The notes beneath the pieces were generated by a model, which was not told where the DNA came from, did not search any database, and worked only from the letters and a program-made list of their open reading frames with translations. From Halomicrobium urmianum (lineage in GTDB: Archaea > Halobacteriota > Halobacteria > Halobacteriales > Haloarculaceae): a stretch of DNA of 64,000 nt. The stretch covers positions 1,240,001-1,304,000 of the forward strand of contig NZ_CP084090.1 in the NCBI RefSeq assembly GCF_020217425.1, given 5' to 3'. Each line of letters opens with the position of its first letter. Positions within the stretch are counted from its first letter, which is position 1. Made by a program: the position numbers and the translations under genes. Shown piece after piece: positions 50,812 through 59,751 of this stretch.

Positions 50812-50985
50812 CTATCGGACGTTCTCCAGAGCGCGAACGGTGTCAGACATCAGCCAGGCGTCCTCGTTGGTCTCGTCCTCGATGCTCAGCGCGAAGAACG
50901 AGTCGCGGCCGCCGTCGACGGTGATCTGGAAGCTACGACTCCTGAGCTCTGCGGTCTCGGGAGTGCCCGGTCCGGAAGTGGTCAC
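50812..50985 (-). CDS. Small haloarchaeal protein (DUF7511-like)
   Basis: 57 aa from a GTG at 50985 (VTTSGPGTPETAELRSRS), ending SIEDETNEDAWLMSDTVRAL plus four residues. The pattern strand-strand-AWLxxDT-L--VR matches the short haloarchaeal DUF7511 proteins as I recall them. No cysteines, no membrane segment. Start uncertain, because the frame stays open far upstream into non-coding DNA. Confidence 0.6.
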   Translation of the reverse strand: MTTSGPGTPETAELRSRSFQITVDGGRDSFFALSIEDETNEDAWLMSDTVRALENVR

Positions 50986-51107
50986 GTTCCCACTCCGAGT
51001 CTGAGAGGGAAAACTCGCACGATCGGAATTCCGACGGTAGAAAACTTCTCGCTGCCACCTGGCGACTATCCGAAGGAGCGTTTCCGGCGACCGGACGCCG
51101 CCGGCCG

Positions 51108-51905
51108 CTACCGGACGGTGTAGCCGCCGTCGATCAGCAGCGAGGCGCCGGTGACGTACCACGACGCCTCGCTGGCGAGGTACACCACCAGCGGCGCGAC
51201 GTCCTCGGGGCGGGCCATCTCCGACAGCAGCATCTCGTCGGTCCACAGCGCCTCGAGTTCGGGGTCCTCGGCCAGCGCCTCGTCGACGGGGTCGGTGCGG
51301 ACGTACCCCGGCGCGACGGCGTTGACCCGGACGTCGTGCTCGGCCCACTCGGAGGCCAGCTGGCGGGTGAAGGCGTCGACGGCTCCCTTCGAGGCGTTGT
51401 AGGCGACCTGATGCTGGGGGTAGTTCGCGACCCGCGCCGACATCGAGGAGAGGGTGACGACGCTCCCGGCGCCGCCGCGGCCGTCGCCGGGGTTCTCGAT
51501 CATCACGCGGCCCGCGTGCTTCGCACACCGGAAGGCGCCAGTGACGTTCACGTCGAGCACGCGCTGGAACTGCTCGACAGTCATCTCCTCGGCGGGCGCG
51601 TGGATCGTGATCCCGGCGTTGTTGACGAGGACGTCCAGCCCGCCCAGGTCCGCGACGGTCGCTTCGACCAGCGCCTCGACCTGCGCCTCGTCGGTGACGT
51701 CGACCTCGTAGGCGCGCACGTCGGCACCCGTGTCGGCGGCGATTTCGTCGGCCGCTCGCCGCCCGCTCTCGGCGTCCCGGTTGCCGATGGCGACGTCCGC
51801 GCCCGCCTCCGCGAGCGCCTGCGCGATGGCCCGCCCGATCCCCCGGTTCCCGCCGGTGACGACGGCCACGTCGCCGTCCAGCCGGAATCGGTCGAGGACC
51901 GTCAC
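51108..51905 (-). CDS. SDR-family oxidoreductase
   Basis: 265 aa with a GTG start at 51905. [12 protein letters not shown] binds NAD(P), NNAG is present in [12 protein letters not shown], catalytic SSM… and YNASK form the Ser-Tyr-Lys set, and [12 protein letters not shown] follows. It resembles 3-oxoacyl-ACP reductase/sorbitol dehydrogenase-type SDRs that act on sugars or polyols. It overlaps deoC by GTGA, so a deoxyribose or related sugar pathway is a reasonable guess. Confidence 0.88.
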   Translation of the reverse strand: MTVLDRFRLDGDVAVVTGGNRGIGRAIAQALAEAGADVAIGNRDAESGRRAADEIAADTGADVRAYEVDVTDEAQVEALVEATVADLGGLDVLVNNAGITIHAPAEEMTVEQFQRVLDVNVTGAFRCAKHAGRVMIENPGDGRGGAGSVVTLSSMSARVANYPQHQVAYNASKGAVDAFTRQLASEWAEHDVRVNAVAPGYVRTDPVDEALAEDPELEALWTDEMLLSEMARPEDVAPLVVYLASEASWYVTGASLLIDGGYTVR

Positions 51906-52615
51906 CGGTCGCCCTCCGCGCCGTCGGCCGCCGGGTCCGCCGCTCCCGACTCGCCGCCCGCCCGCAGGGAAGCCAGGCTCGGTTCGCCGGCGTCGCGCCA
52001 CTCGCGGACGATGGTCGCGCCGCTGGATGCCCCGATCCGGTCGGCACCGGCGCGGAACATGGCGGCCGCCCGCTCCCAGGTGCCGATCCCGCCGCTGGCC
52101 TTGACCGGGCGGAACTGCGCGAGCGCCTCGACGTCGCCGACGGTCGCGCCGCCCTCCGAGAATCCGGTCGCAGTCTTGCAGTAGGCGGCGTCGGCCTCCG
52201 CGGCGAGTTCGCCGATCCGGTCGAGTTCGGTGTCCGACAGCAGCGGGGCCTCGACGATCACCTTCACTGGGATCGGGACGGCGGCGACCACCTCGGCGAT
52301 CTCCGTCCGGACGGCGTCGTCTTCGCCGGCCTTCAGCCGGCCGACGTTGGCGACGAGGTCGACTTCCCCCGCGCCGTCCTCCCAGGCCTGGCGGGCCGCC
52401 TCGCAGGCGACCTCGGGCGTCCCCTGGCCGTGCGGGAAGTCGATCACGGTCACCAGCGGGACGTCGGAGTGTTGCTCAGCCTGGGCAACGTAGCAGGGCG
52501 GGACACACGCGCGCATCCCGAGGTCGGCCGCCTCGTCCAGCGCCTGCCGGACGTCCGTCCAGCGCGTCGTCGGGCCCAGCACCGTGTGTTCGATCCGCTC
52601 GGGGACGGTCTCCAT
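51902..52615 (-). CDS. deoC: Deoxyribose-phosphate aldolase
   Basis: 237 aa from the ATG at 52615. [67 protein letters not shown] (Schiff-base Lys) and [10 protein letters not shown] are diagnostic of class I DeoC. It splits 2-deoxyribose 5-phosphate into acetaldehyde and glyceraldehyde 3-phosphate. First gene of a two-gene operon with the SDR. The C-terminal 25 residues are an acidic/Ala-rich extension. Confidence 0.95.
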   Translation of the reverse strand: METVPERIEHTVLGPTTRWTDVRQALDEAADLGMRACVPPCYVAQAEQHSDVPLVTVIDFPHGQGTPEVACEAARQAWEDGAGEVDLVANVGRLKAGEDDAVRTEIAEVVAAVPIPVKVIVEAPLLSDTELDRIGELAAEADAAYCKTATGFSEGGATVGDVEALAQFRPVKASGGIGTWERAAAMFRAGADRIGASSGATIVREWRDAGEPSLASLRAGGESGAADPAADGAEGDR

Positions 52616-52718
52616 GCGCTGCTCCACGCGCGGTCGCAACGTAAACGTCCCGCCGGGGCTCCGCACGGACCGGTGGCGTCCCGCTCCGGCGGTTGCATTC
52701 GCGCCGGATTCGTCGCAG

Positions 52719-52735
52719 AGAGCGTCTGACGCTCT
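52719..52735. repeat. Type I hairpin upstream of the DUF63 gene
   Basis: AGAGCGT-ctg-ACGCTCT: 7-bp stem, 3-nt loop, within the 170-bp divergent promoter region. Confidence 0.55.
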
Positions 52736-52784
52736 GCGGATCACCCGGAAGCTTTTTTCCCGGGTCGAAGCCACGTTCGTCCAC

Positions 52785-53618
52785 ATGCTCGTGCTCCCGT
52801 CGGGTTTCGCGCTGCCGCCGCTGCCGTACCTCGCCATCCTCGTGGGAGTGGTGCTCCTGGTGGCGGGGTTCTTGGTCGCGGTCGAGCCGCCCGTCTCGCA
52901 GACGACGGCCGTGGCGCTGGCCCCCTGGATAGCCGTCGGCGGGGCGCTGCACGCCTTCTACCAGCTGGACGCGTACCCGCCGGCCGCGGAGCCGCTCTTT
53001 GGCACGCCGGCGGTCTACCTGACCACGTTCGTCGTGACCGGGCTCGCCTGGCTGTTCGTGATGGCCGTCGACGTGCTGGGTCGGCGGGCCGACAACGTCG
53101 ACCGGAACTTCGGGCTCGTCGGGACGGGCGTGCTGACGGTCCTGTTCGTGGTGGCGGTCTGGCGGGGCAGCAAGGGCGGCGGCGTCGAGCCGCTGTGGCC
53201 CGCCGTCGCGGTCGTGGCCGCGACGTTCCAGACCGTCCTGATCGTCGCCGGGATCAGCCTCTGGCGGACGCCCATCTTCTACCGGACCCGCTACGTCGGC
53301 CCGGTAGTCGTGTTCGCCCACGCGCTGGACGGCATCTCGACGGCGATCGGCATCGACGTCCTGGGCGTCACCGAGCGCTCGCCGCTTCCCCGGCTGATCA
53401 TGGACGTCGCGGCGCAACTCCCCACCGCCGAGACCGCCGGCGTCGGGTGGCTGTTCGTCGTCGTGAAGCTGTTCGTGGTGACGGCCGTGGTCGTCGGCTT
53501 CAACCGCTACGTCGACGAGGAGCCCGTCGAGGCGACGCTGGTGCTCTCGCTGATTACCGCGGTCGGCCTCGGCCCGGCGACGAACAACCTCTTCCTGTTC
53601 CTGACGACGGCGGTCTAG
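52785..53618 (+). CDS. DUF63-family membrane protein
   Basis: 277 aa with about seven hydrophobic segments. The family features are GALHAFYQL near residue 50, RNFG-type turn, [18 protein letters not shown] (polar HxLDGxSTxxG motif within a helix) and an acidic N/E-rich loop late in the sequence. DUF63 proteins are archaeal polytopic membrane proteins of unknown function; the buried His/Asp motif suggests catalysis or ion handling. A tttttt box ~28 bp upstream suggests a leaderless start. Confidence 0.88.
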   Translation: MLVLPSGFALPPLPYLAILVGVVLLVAGFLVAVEPPVSQTTAVALAPWIAVGGALHAFYQLDAYPPAAEPLFGTPAVYLTTFVVTGLAWLFVMAVDVLGRRADNVDRNFGLVGTGVLTVLFVVAVWRGSKGGGVEPLWPAVAVVAATFQTVLIVAGISLWRTPIFYRTRYVGPVVVFAHALDGISTAIGIDVLGVTERSPLPRLIMDVAAQLPTAETAGVGWLFVVVKLFVVTAVVVGFNRYVDEEPVEATLVLSLITAVGLGPATNNLFLFLTTAV

Positions 53619-53630
53619 GCGGGACGCCGG

Positions 53631-53674
53631 TCGCCGCCTCGACTACGCAAGTTCGCCGCCTCGACTACGCGGGT
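53631..53674. repeat. 22-bp tandem duplication at a gene end
   Basis: TCGCCGCCTCGACTACGC-AAGT at 53631-53652 is repeated with GGGT instead of AAGT at 53653-53674. The second copy contains the stop of the small gene at 53665 and the first copy duplicates that tail. Confidence 0.7.
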
Positions 53675-53835
53675 TCGGCGAGTCGGACCGCCTCCAGGCT
53701 CACCTCCTCGTGGCCGTCCGCCGCCGCCCGTTCCCGCGCCGCTTCGACCGCCGGTCCCGGACGTTTGAGCGCGCCTTCGACCACGTACGTCTCCACGCCC
53801 GCGTCCGTCCTCAGCAGGACCTCGAGCTCTGGCAT
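53665..53835 (-). CDS. 56-aa conserved-looking small protein
   Basis: MPELEVLLRTDAGVETYVVE opens it, and a helix (AVEAARERAAADGHEEVSLE) and a final strand follow, so a beta-beta-alpha-beta fold is plausible. I know such proteins as small haloarchaeal hypotheticals but no function. The minus-strand AATAGC…TTCGCGT upstream may hold the promoter. Its 3' tail has been duplicated (53631-53674). Confidence 0.65.
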   Translation of the reverse strand: MPELEVLLRTDAGVETYVVEGALKRPGPAVEAARERAAADGHEEVSLEAVRLAEPA

Positions 53836-53914
53836 ACGCGAACGTTCACCACGACAGACAATAGCTATTCGGGTGGGTGCGGGCCGACGCCCCCTGGCGG
53901 TCACGGCGGGCCGC

Positions 53915-54925
53915 TCACAGGTAGCCGAGGTCCTGTAGCTGATCGCGGACGTCGGTGGCCGACCGCTCGGCCGTCGCCCCCTCGTAGCGGTGGCGCTCGG
54001 AGACGTCCGGTTCGTTGGCGTCGCGAGACGGCGCAGCGTCGTCGAGCACGTCCTTCACGTCGAGGACGCTCTCGACGCGCTCGACGATCTCCGGGTCGTC
54101 GCTGGCCAGCGTGGCGGCGTGGGTGTGGTCGCCGCCCTGCAGCCCGTGGTCGGAGACGCAGACGAGCGTGTCGCCCTCGCCGATCTGCGTGGCGACCTCG
54201 TTGGTCCAGCGGGCGGCCTGCTCGTAGTGGCGCCGTTGATAGCCCGCCTCCTCGACCACCGGGGCGATGTGACCGATCGTGTCGAGGTAGCCCAGCCAGG
54301 CGAAGACCACGTCGTACCGACGCTGGACGGCCTGTCGGACGACGCCGATCTTCTTGCCGGCCTGGCCGGCGACGACCTCGTCGAGGCGGTGGATCGGGAC
54401 CGTCGGCTCGTGGCTCTCGCCGTCGTCGCCCTCCTCGATGCTGAGGTAGCCCGACAGCTGCGCGCCCCGGTCGAACGCCAGCCCGAGGTCGCGGTCGGCC
54501 TCGGTCCGGTAGTTCGGGACGGCCAGCGAGAGCGAGCGTCGACCGTCGAACAGCGTCTCCAGCCCATGCTCGTCGTAGTAGTCGGCCGTCTTGCTCTCGC
54601 GCTCGACGCCCAGGTTCGTCAGCAGCCGGCCGACGCCCTGCTGCATCGAGTCGGGGACGAAGCTGCTGCCGACGTCGGTGATAGCGTCGACGAGGGGGTT
54701 CTCCCACTCGGTGCCCTCGTCGGCGGAGAGGGCCCGGATACCGGTCTCCTCCGGCGGTCGGCCGGTGACGATGCTCGGCCACACTTCGTTGGTGTGGGGC
54801 TTCTCGAGGATCGGGTTGTCGAAGGTGTCGATCTCCGTGACGGCGGTCCCGAAGGCGTCGGTCAGTTCGTACGCGTCCAGCAGTTCTGCGTCCAGTGCAT
54901 CCCAGCCGAGCACGACCAGCGTCAT
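53915..54925 (-). CDS. Alkaline-phosphatase-superfamily protein (nucleotide pyrophosphatase/phosphodiesterase-like)
   Basis: 336 aa. VVLGWDALDAELLDAY provides the first metal Asp, HTNEVWPSIVTGRPP carries the Thr/Ser nucleophile region, LGYLDTIGHIAP the central Asp/His and VCVSDHGLQGGDHTH the final metal residues. Members cleave phosphodiesters or release phosphate from nucleotides or sugars. Haloarchaea often place such genes with capsule or glycan genes, but none are here. Divergent from the nucleoside phosphorylase gene. Confidence 0.85.
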   Translation of the reverse strand: MTLVVLGWDALDAELLDAYELTDAFGTAVTEIDTFDNPILEKPHTNEVWPSIVTGRPPEETGIRALSADEGTEWENPLVDAITDVGSSFVPDSMQQGVGRLLTNLGVERESKTADYYDEHGLETLFDGRRSLSLAVPNYRTEADRDLGLAFDRGAQLSGYLSIEEGDDGESHEPTVPIHRLDEVVAGQAGKKIGVVRQAVQRRYDVVFAWLGYLDTIGHIAPVVEEAGYQRRHYEQAARWTNEVATQIGEGDTLVCVSDHGLQGGDHTHAATLASDDPEIVERVESVLDVKDVLDDAAPSRDANEPDVSERHRYEGATAERSATDVRDQLQDLGYL

Positions 54926-54982
54926 ATCCCATCATGGAGTCAGCGTAGCATCATGACACCGATCCTAGTAATCTTCCCGAAG

Positions 54983-55001
54983 CCACGTCGTCACGACGTG
55001 G
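54983..55001. promoter_or_regulatory. 19-bp perfect palindrome in the divergent promoter of the nucleoside phosphorylase gene
   Basis: CCACGTCGT-c-ACGACGTGG, followed by GTACG-tt-CGTAC. It lies about 35 bp upstream of a ctttagg box, which is ~27 bp before the ATG at 55068. A likely operator or activator site; the factor is unknown. Confidence 0.4.
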
Positions 55002-55067
55002 TACGTTCGTACGGCCGAAGCGGAGCGACGGGATGGCTTTAGGTGGCCAGGCGGCGACCACACGGAC

Positions 55068-55838
55068 ATGGCCAAGCAGCCACACCTCCTGGTCGAACCG
55101 GGCGATCTGACCGATCTCGCGCTCGTTCCGGGCGATCCCGACCGCGTCGATCGGATCGCGGGCCTCTGTGACGACAGCGAGACGGTCGCCGAGAACCGGG
55201 AGTACAAGGTCGTCAACGCCACCTACGAGGGGCGCGAGCTGACGATCTGTTCGACGGGCATCGGCGCGCCCTCGGCGGCTATCGCCGTCGAGGAACTCGC
55301 CGCGGTCGGCGTGGAGACGTTCGTCCGCGTCGGCACGACGGGCGCCCTGCAGGAGGGCATCGAGATCGGCGACATGGTGGTCGCCACCGCTGCCGCCAAG
55401 GACGAGGGCACCACGAAGCGCTACGAGGCCGCCGAGTACCCCGCCGTCGCCGACTACGAGGTGCTCTCGGCGCTCGTGGACTCGGCGGAACGTGCGGCCC
55501 AGGGGGCCGCAGACGGAGCGAGCGGCGACGCCGCGAGCAGCCGAGAGAACGTCCACGTCGGCCCCGTCGCCACGGACGACGCCTTCTACGCCGAGGACGA
55601 GGCCTACTTCGAGGACCGCGAGGCCGCCGGCCTGCTGGCCGTCGAGATGGAGGCCGCGGCCGTCTTCTCGCTGGCCCGCCGGAAGGGCCTGCGCGCCGGC
55701 GCCATCTGTACCGTCGACGGCAACCTCGTCGAGGGCACCCAGAAGGGCGAGACGGAGGACGAAGAGCTCCCGGAGAAGGCGAAGAACAACGTCGAGCGCG
55801 CGATCCAGCTGACGCTGGACGCGACGACGGCGCTGTAG
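55068..55838 (+). CDS. Uridine phosphorylase-like nucleoside phosphorylase
   Basis: 256 aa. LALVPGDPDRVDRIA (phosphate Arg), ICSTGIGAPSAAIAVEEL, FVRVGTTGALQ, LLAVEMEAAAVFSLA (ribose-binding Met-Glu) are the NP-I family motifs. It phosphorolyses uridine or a related nucleoside. Residues ~140-160 (RAAQGAADGASGDAASSRE) are a low-complexity insert between a helix and VHVGPVATDD, containing a type I hairpin in the DNA. With deoC nearby this suggests a nucleoside salvage neighbourhood. Confidence 0.9.
   Translation: MAKQPHLLVEPGDLTDLALVPGDPDRVDRIAGLCDDSETVAENREYKVVNATYEGRELTICSTGIGAPSAAIAVEELAAVGVETFVRVGTTGALQEGIEIGDMVVATAAAKDEGTTKRYEAAEYPAVADYEVLSALVDSAERAAQGAADGASGDAASSRENVHVGPVATDDAFYAEDEAYFEDREAAGLLAVEMEAAAVFSLARRKGLRAGAICTVDGNLVEGTQKGETEDEELPEKAKNNVERAIQLTLDATTAL
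55493..55511. repeat. Type I hairpin inside the nucleoside phosphorylase gene
   Basis: TGCGGCCC-agg-GGGCCGCA: 8-bp perfect stem, 3-nt loop, in frame, within residues 142-148. It is followed by GACGGAGCGAGCGGCGA, a degenerate type II-like tail. Confidence 0.65.
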
Positions 55839-55901
55839 CGGACCCACGAGCGGGCCGGCCGCGCCCCCGGATTTAAGCCGCCCGTCCGGCAAGCGAGGGG
55901 T

Positions 55902-57347
55902 ATGCGCGACCGGGCGCGGGCGGCCCTGCGGCGGCTTCGGCGACTCGAACGCCGCGAGGGGCGGGACCTGCGGGCGTGGCTGGAGACGACCAGCGCCGTC
56001 GTCCACGTCTCCGCGCTCCTGTTCGTCCCGCTGCTCGTCGCCCTGGTCACGTACCTCTCGACGCAGCTGGAGGCGCTGTCCTTCCTGCTGTTCCCGCCGC
56101 TGGCGGCCGGCAGCTACACACTCTTTACCGATCCCAAGGGGCAGTACGCCTCGCCGGTCCGCTTCGTCGGCGGCCTGACCGTCGGCGCCGTCTGCGGGCT
56201 GCTCGCCGCGACGGCGTCGGACGTCCTGCTACCCGGCGCGTCGGCCGGGGCGCTGGAGGCGATCCCCTTCGAGGCCGCGCTGGCGACGCTGCTGGCCGGG
56301 GCCGTCACCTGGCTGTTCTCTGTCGAGGAGCCCTCGGCCTACTCGGCCGCGCTGCTGGGGCTGCTGGTGCCCCGCGGCCAGCGGACGGCCTTCGTCGCGA
56401 GCGTCCTGGCCGCGTCGCTGCTGGTGGCGGCCGTGTTCATCCTCTGGCGGCGCCACTTCTACGAGCGCCGGGCGCAGTTCCTCTATCACTCGCTGCACGG
56501 CGACGACCACGTCCTCGTGCCGATGTGGGGCGACCGGGCGGACGCGACGGCGATGCTGGCCGCGCGGCTGGCGGCCGCCCACGACGCCGGCAAGGTCGTG
56601 CTGCTGGACCTCGCCGAGAGCCCCGAGCGAGCGCGTGCCGAGCGGACCCGCCTCGCCGCCGACAGTGACGTCCGGCTCCCGACAGACGTCGAGGGCGAAC
56701 CGGCCGCGGAGGGCGACGACGGGGTCGCCGCGGCGGTCGAGGCCATCGAGGAGCGGGCCCGCCGGATCGAGACGAAGGCGGGCGTCCCCTGTCAGGTGGT
56801 CGTCGCCGACGCCGGCGGCGACGTGAGCGCGACGATCCGCGAGGCCGCTGACCGGACGAACTGCGACCTCGTCGCCGCGCCCTACGAGAGCCGCCACGGG
56901 AAGCTCTCCGGGTGGATCCGCGACCTGTTCCGGGCCGACGTGGACGTGCTGGTCCACCGGTCGACCGGGGACCGCCGCCGCTGGAAGCGAATCCTCGTGC
57001 CGGTCCGCTCCACGAGCGACGTCGCCCACAGCATGGTCGACTTCGCCCAGCGGCTGGCCGGGCAGTCCGGCCGCGTCAGCGTCGCCACCTGCGTCCGATC
57101 CGACGCGAGCCGGCGGCGGGCGGAGAACATGCTCGCCGACCTCGTCGACCCCTTCGACGCGCCGATCGAGACTCGCGTCGCCCGCGCGTCGATCGAGTCG
57201 TTCCTCGCCGACGAGGCCGACCGCTACGACCTGGTGTTCATGGGCGCGAGCCGCGACCGCAGCGCCGCCTCGCGGCTGATCGCGCCGCCGACCTTCGAGC
57301 GGATCAGGGACCTCGACGCCGACGTCGCCGTCGTCGACCGCGGGTGA
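55902..57347 (+). CDS. HPP membrane domain fused to two UspA-like domains
   Basis: 481 aa. Residues ~30-190 have five to six hydrophobic segments with PPLAAGSYTLFTDPKGQYASP, matching the HPP family (named for a His-Pro-Pro motif, here FPPLA). Two soluble alpha/beta regions follow: ~200-355 (HVLVPMWGDRADATAMLAAR) and ~360-480 (KRILVPVRSTSDVAHSMVDF, ending in VFMGASRDRSAASRL), Usp-like. Such proteins may sense or transport small anions; plant and cyanobacterial HPP proteins have been linked to nitrite. Function here is not known. Confidence 0.8.
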   Translation: MRDRARAALRRLRRLERREGRDLRAWLETTSAVVHVSALLFVPLLVALVTYLSTQLEALSFLLFPPLAAGSYTLFTDPKGQYASPVRFVGGLTVGAVCGLLAATASDVLLPGASAGALEAIPFEAALATLLAGAVTWLFSVEEPSAYSAALLGLLVPRGQRTAFVASVLAASLLVAAVFILWRRHFYERRAQFLYHSLHGDDHVLVPMWGDRADATAMLAARLAAAHDAGKVVLLDLAESPERARAERTRLAADSDVRLPTDVEGEPAAEGDDGVAAAVEAIEERARRIETKAGVPCQVVVADAGGDVSATIREAADRTNCDLVAAPYESRHGKLSGWIRDLFRADVDVLVHRSTGDRRRWKRILVPVRSTSDVAHSMVDFAQRLAGQSGRVSVATCVRSDASRRRAENMLADLVDPFDAPIETRVARASIESFLADEADRYDLVFMGASRDRSAASRLIAPPTFERIRDLDADVAVVDRG

Positions 57348-57392
57348 GGACGGCCATTCAGGCCGTCGTCGACAGGCGGTGACGGGGGCCGC

Positions 57393-58565
57393 TCACTCCC
57401 GGAGGATGCGGTCGGCGATGGACTCGGAGTCGTCCTCGCCCAGCGCCGACTGGACCAGCAGGTGGCTGCCGATGACGGCCGGGCTGATGACCGAGTCCGC
57501 GCCCGCCCGCCGGAGCTTCTCGACGTTCTCGCGGTCGGTCGCCGCCGCGACGACGCGTACCTCGGGGTTGAGCTGCCGGGCCGTCAGGATGGCCAGCGCG
57601 TCCTGAGCGTCGTCGTTAGTCGCGGTCACGACCGCCCGAGCGCGCTCGATACCGGCCCGTAGCTGGGGCTCCTCGTCGCTGGGATCGTCCGTCAGGACCG
57701 GGATGTCGCGGCTCTGGAGCCGCGAGGCCCGCTCCTGGCTGTCCGTGACGACCACGAACTCCACGTCGGCCAGTTCGTCGATGATCGGTTCCGTCAGGTC
57801 GCCGTAGCCGAGGACCAGCAGGTGGTCCTCGAGCAGGTCGAGTTGGGTTTCGGTCATGGTTCCGAGCGCTCGCGTGATGCGGCTCTGGATCGCCGGGCCG
57901 AGCACCGACCCCAGCGCCAGGGCGAAGCTCGCGGTGCCGATGACGACCGCCGACGTGGCGAACAGCCGAGCCGACTGCGACTGCGCCGCGATGTCCCCGT
58001 AGCCCACTGTGCTCGACGTCACGACGGCGAAGTACAGGGCGTCCGTGAGCGTCTCGATCCCCCCGAAGCTCTCCCGGAGCGCGTACGAGCCCACTGTGAT
58101 GTAGATCTGCCCGCCGGCGAGCGCTGCGATCGCCGCCAGCTGCGTCGTCGAGACGTCCCACCGCCGATCGAACAGCCGGCGGTTCATCAGGACCGTCGGC
58201 AGCGACACGATCGACAGGACGACCAGCGGCGCTGACACGGGGAGCGGCTGTCCGACGCCCGGAACGGCGACACTGGGCTGCAGGAGTCCCTGGACCGCCG
58301 TCAGTGGGAGCAACAGGATAGTCGCGTACCAGGCCGCGCGCAGCCGCCGCCGGAGGCCGTAGACGCTGGACAGCAGCAGAAAGCCCGTCAGCGTCCCCGT
58401 GAACCCGACCGTCCGCTCGACCGCGGTGGGCAGGTACGGCGCCAGCGGCCCGGACACCGTCGCGGCGCTGATGTTCGCCACGCCCGTCGCGAACGACAGC
58501 ACCGCGACCAGCGTCGGCAACAGCAGCGTCGCCCTGACGCCGAACCAGTCCCGCGGCCCCTTCAT
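57393..58565 (-). CDS. Potassium channel with cytoplasmic TrkA-N/RCK domain
   Basis: 390 aa from the ATG at 58565. About six hydrophobic segments occupy residues ~10-215. The selectivity filter TVGYGD is at 186-191 between pore helix and last helix. Residues ~245-360 (HLLVLGYGDLTEPIIDELAD) form a Rossmann RCK domain that would bind NAD(H) or another ligand. The C-terminus has SHLLVQSALGED. The final domain is short, without a full TrkA-C. It mediates gated K+ flux, important in cells with molar K+. Confidence 0.9.
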   Translation of the reverse strand: MKGPRDWFGVRATLLLPTLVAVLSFATGVANISAATVSGPLAPYLPTAVERTVGFTGTLTGFLLLSSVYGLRRRLRAAWYATILLLPLTAVQGLLQPSVAVPGVGQPLPVSAPLVVLSIVSLPTVLMNRRLFDRRWDVSTTQLAAIAALAGGQIYITVGSYALRESFGGIETLTDALYFAVVTSSTVGYGDIAAQSQSARLFATSAVVIGTASFALALGSVLGPAIQSRITRALGTMTETQLDLLEDHLLVLGYGDLTEPIIDELADVEFVVVTDSQERASRLQSRDIPVLTDDPSDEEPQLRAGIERARAVVTATNDDAQDALAILTARQLNPEVRVVAAATDRENVEKLRRAGADSVISPAVIGSHLLVQSALGEDDSESIADRILRE

Positions 58566-58869
58566 GCACGCCGGCAGGCGATACTCCGAGTAAAACTTGG
58601 CGTCTCGGCTAGGGGATGTAACTGGTGCCAACAGGACGACTGTCGTTACTGTGAACGACCAGAAAGCCCCTGCTGTCGTCGGGCGCTTCACGCCCGACTG
58701 CTCGGGAGACCTCCGGTCTCCCGGTGGCTGAACTCGGGGGGCTCGCTGCGCTCCTCACTACGTTGCGGTGCTTACATCGCCCGCCGTCCTCAGAAGCGCG
58801 AAGCGAGTCGCAGCCCGTGAGCGAGCGGGGCTTTCCGGTTCTCCTCGATGGCTGCAACGACGTTCCTTT
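58566..58869. other. 304-bp gap occupied by a hairpin element
   Basis: Mostly the element at 58653-58843; the left ~80 bp would hold the channel gene promoter. No gene seen. Confidence 0.55.
58653..58843. mobile_element. MITE-like hairpin element, relative of 39311-39595
   Basis: GAACGACCAGAAAGCCCC at 58653-58670 is matched inverted by GGGGCTTTCCGGTT at 58827-58840 (one mismatch over ACC.GAAAGCCCC). Inside are GTCGGGCG-cttca-CGCCCGAC (58678-58698) and CGGGAGACC-tcc-GGTCTCCCG (58703-58723). The outer end CTCGATGGCTGC also occurs inside the 39311 element. Confidence 0.5.
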
Positions 58870-59679
58870 CTAGCCCCGATACTCCTCGAACCAGTCGACG
58901 GCGAAGTCGACCAGTTCGCGCTGGCTCACCAGCTTCGCGGTCGCCTGCCCGACCGCCCCCTCGGTCAGCCCGACGTCGCGCCCGAAGTCGGCGCCGAGGT
59001 CGGCGAAGTCCCCGTCGTCCCACTCGACGTCCTCGTACTCGGTCCAGACGCGCTCGCCGTCGCGAGTGACCGGCGCACCGACCGTTTCGGTCTCGGTCGG
59101 ACAGTCGGCGCGGTACTCGGCGAGGTGGAGCGAGGTGCAGGTGTCGTGGTCGGTCCCCAGCATGAGGACGTCGGCGTCGAGGTCGTAGAGGGTCGCAAGC
59201 GGGGAGTCCTCGCCGAGGGCGTGGTCGAGCGAGTGGTCGGCGACGACGCGCTCGGCCTCCGCGCCGCGGGCGGCGAAGGAGACCTGCGGGTGGTCGCTGC
59301 GGACGGCGCCGGGATAGGAGCGGAAGCACTCTGCAATCGCGCCCATCCCTCGCGTCGGCGTGGCCTCGGGGCGGAAGGCGGGCATCGACGCGCGGATCTC
59401 GTCGAGCCAGTCGTCCGGGACGGGCGGGCTCGACCAGCCCGCCGGGTCGCAGAGCTGTGGCGAGTGAGTCGGCATCGCGAGCGTCCCCGACTCCGTCACG
59501 GCTGAGAGGAGCGCGTCGACGGCGGCCTGCTCGCGGCCGGGGACCCAGCCCAGCGACGAGAGCGACGCGTGGACGAGCAGGGCGTCGCCGGCTTCGACGC
59601 CCAGGTCGCGCAGGTCCGACGCGATGCGCCCGGCGGTGACCGGCTCGTCGGTCCGGTCGACCACGTCGTCGTCGGTCAT
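58870..59679 (-). CDS. AAC(3)-family N-acetyltransferase (YokD-like)
   Basis: 269 aa from the ATG at 59679. LLVHASLSSLGWVPGREQAA, TLAMPTHSPQLCDP, ECFRSYPGAVRSDHPQVSFA and VLMLGTDHDTCTSLHLAEYR are the antibiotic acetyltransferase family motifs, including the catalytic His-Pro region. Chromosomal archaeal copies are unlikely to be dedicated resistance genes; the natural amine substrate is unknown. Length and motif order are normal. Single gene. Confidence 0.92.
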   Translation of the reverse strand: MTDDDVVDRTDEPVTAGRIASDLRDLGVEAGDALLVHASLSSLGWVPGREQAAVDALLSAVTESGTLAMPTHSPQLCDPAGWSSPPVPDDWLDEIRASMPAFRPEATPTRGMGAIAECFRSYPGAVRSDHPQVSFAARGAEAERVVADHSLDHALGEDSPLATLYDLDADVLMLGTDHDTCTSLHLAEYRADCPTETETVGAPVTRDGERVWTEYEDVEWDDGDFADLGADFGRDVGLTEGAVGQATAKLVSQRELVDFAVDWFEEYRG

Positions 59680-59751
59680 GGCCCTACCTGTGTAACGGCC
59701 GGCATGTGTCTTCCGGTCCCTTGACAGTGTCACAGCGGGACAGCGCGGAAG

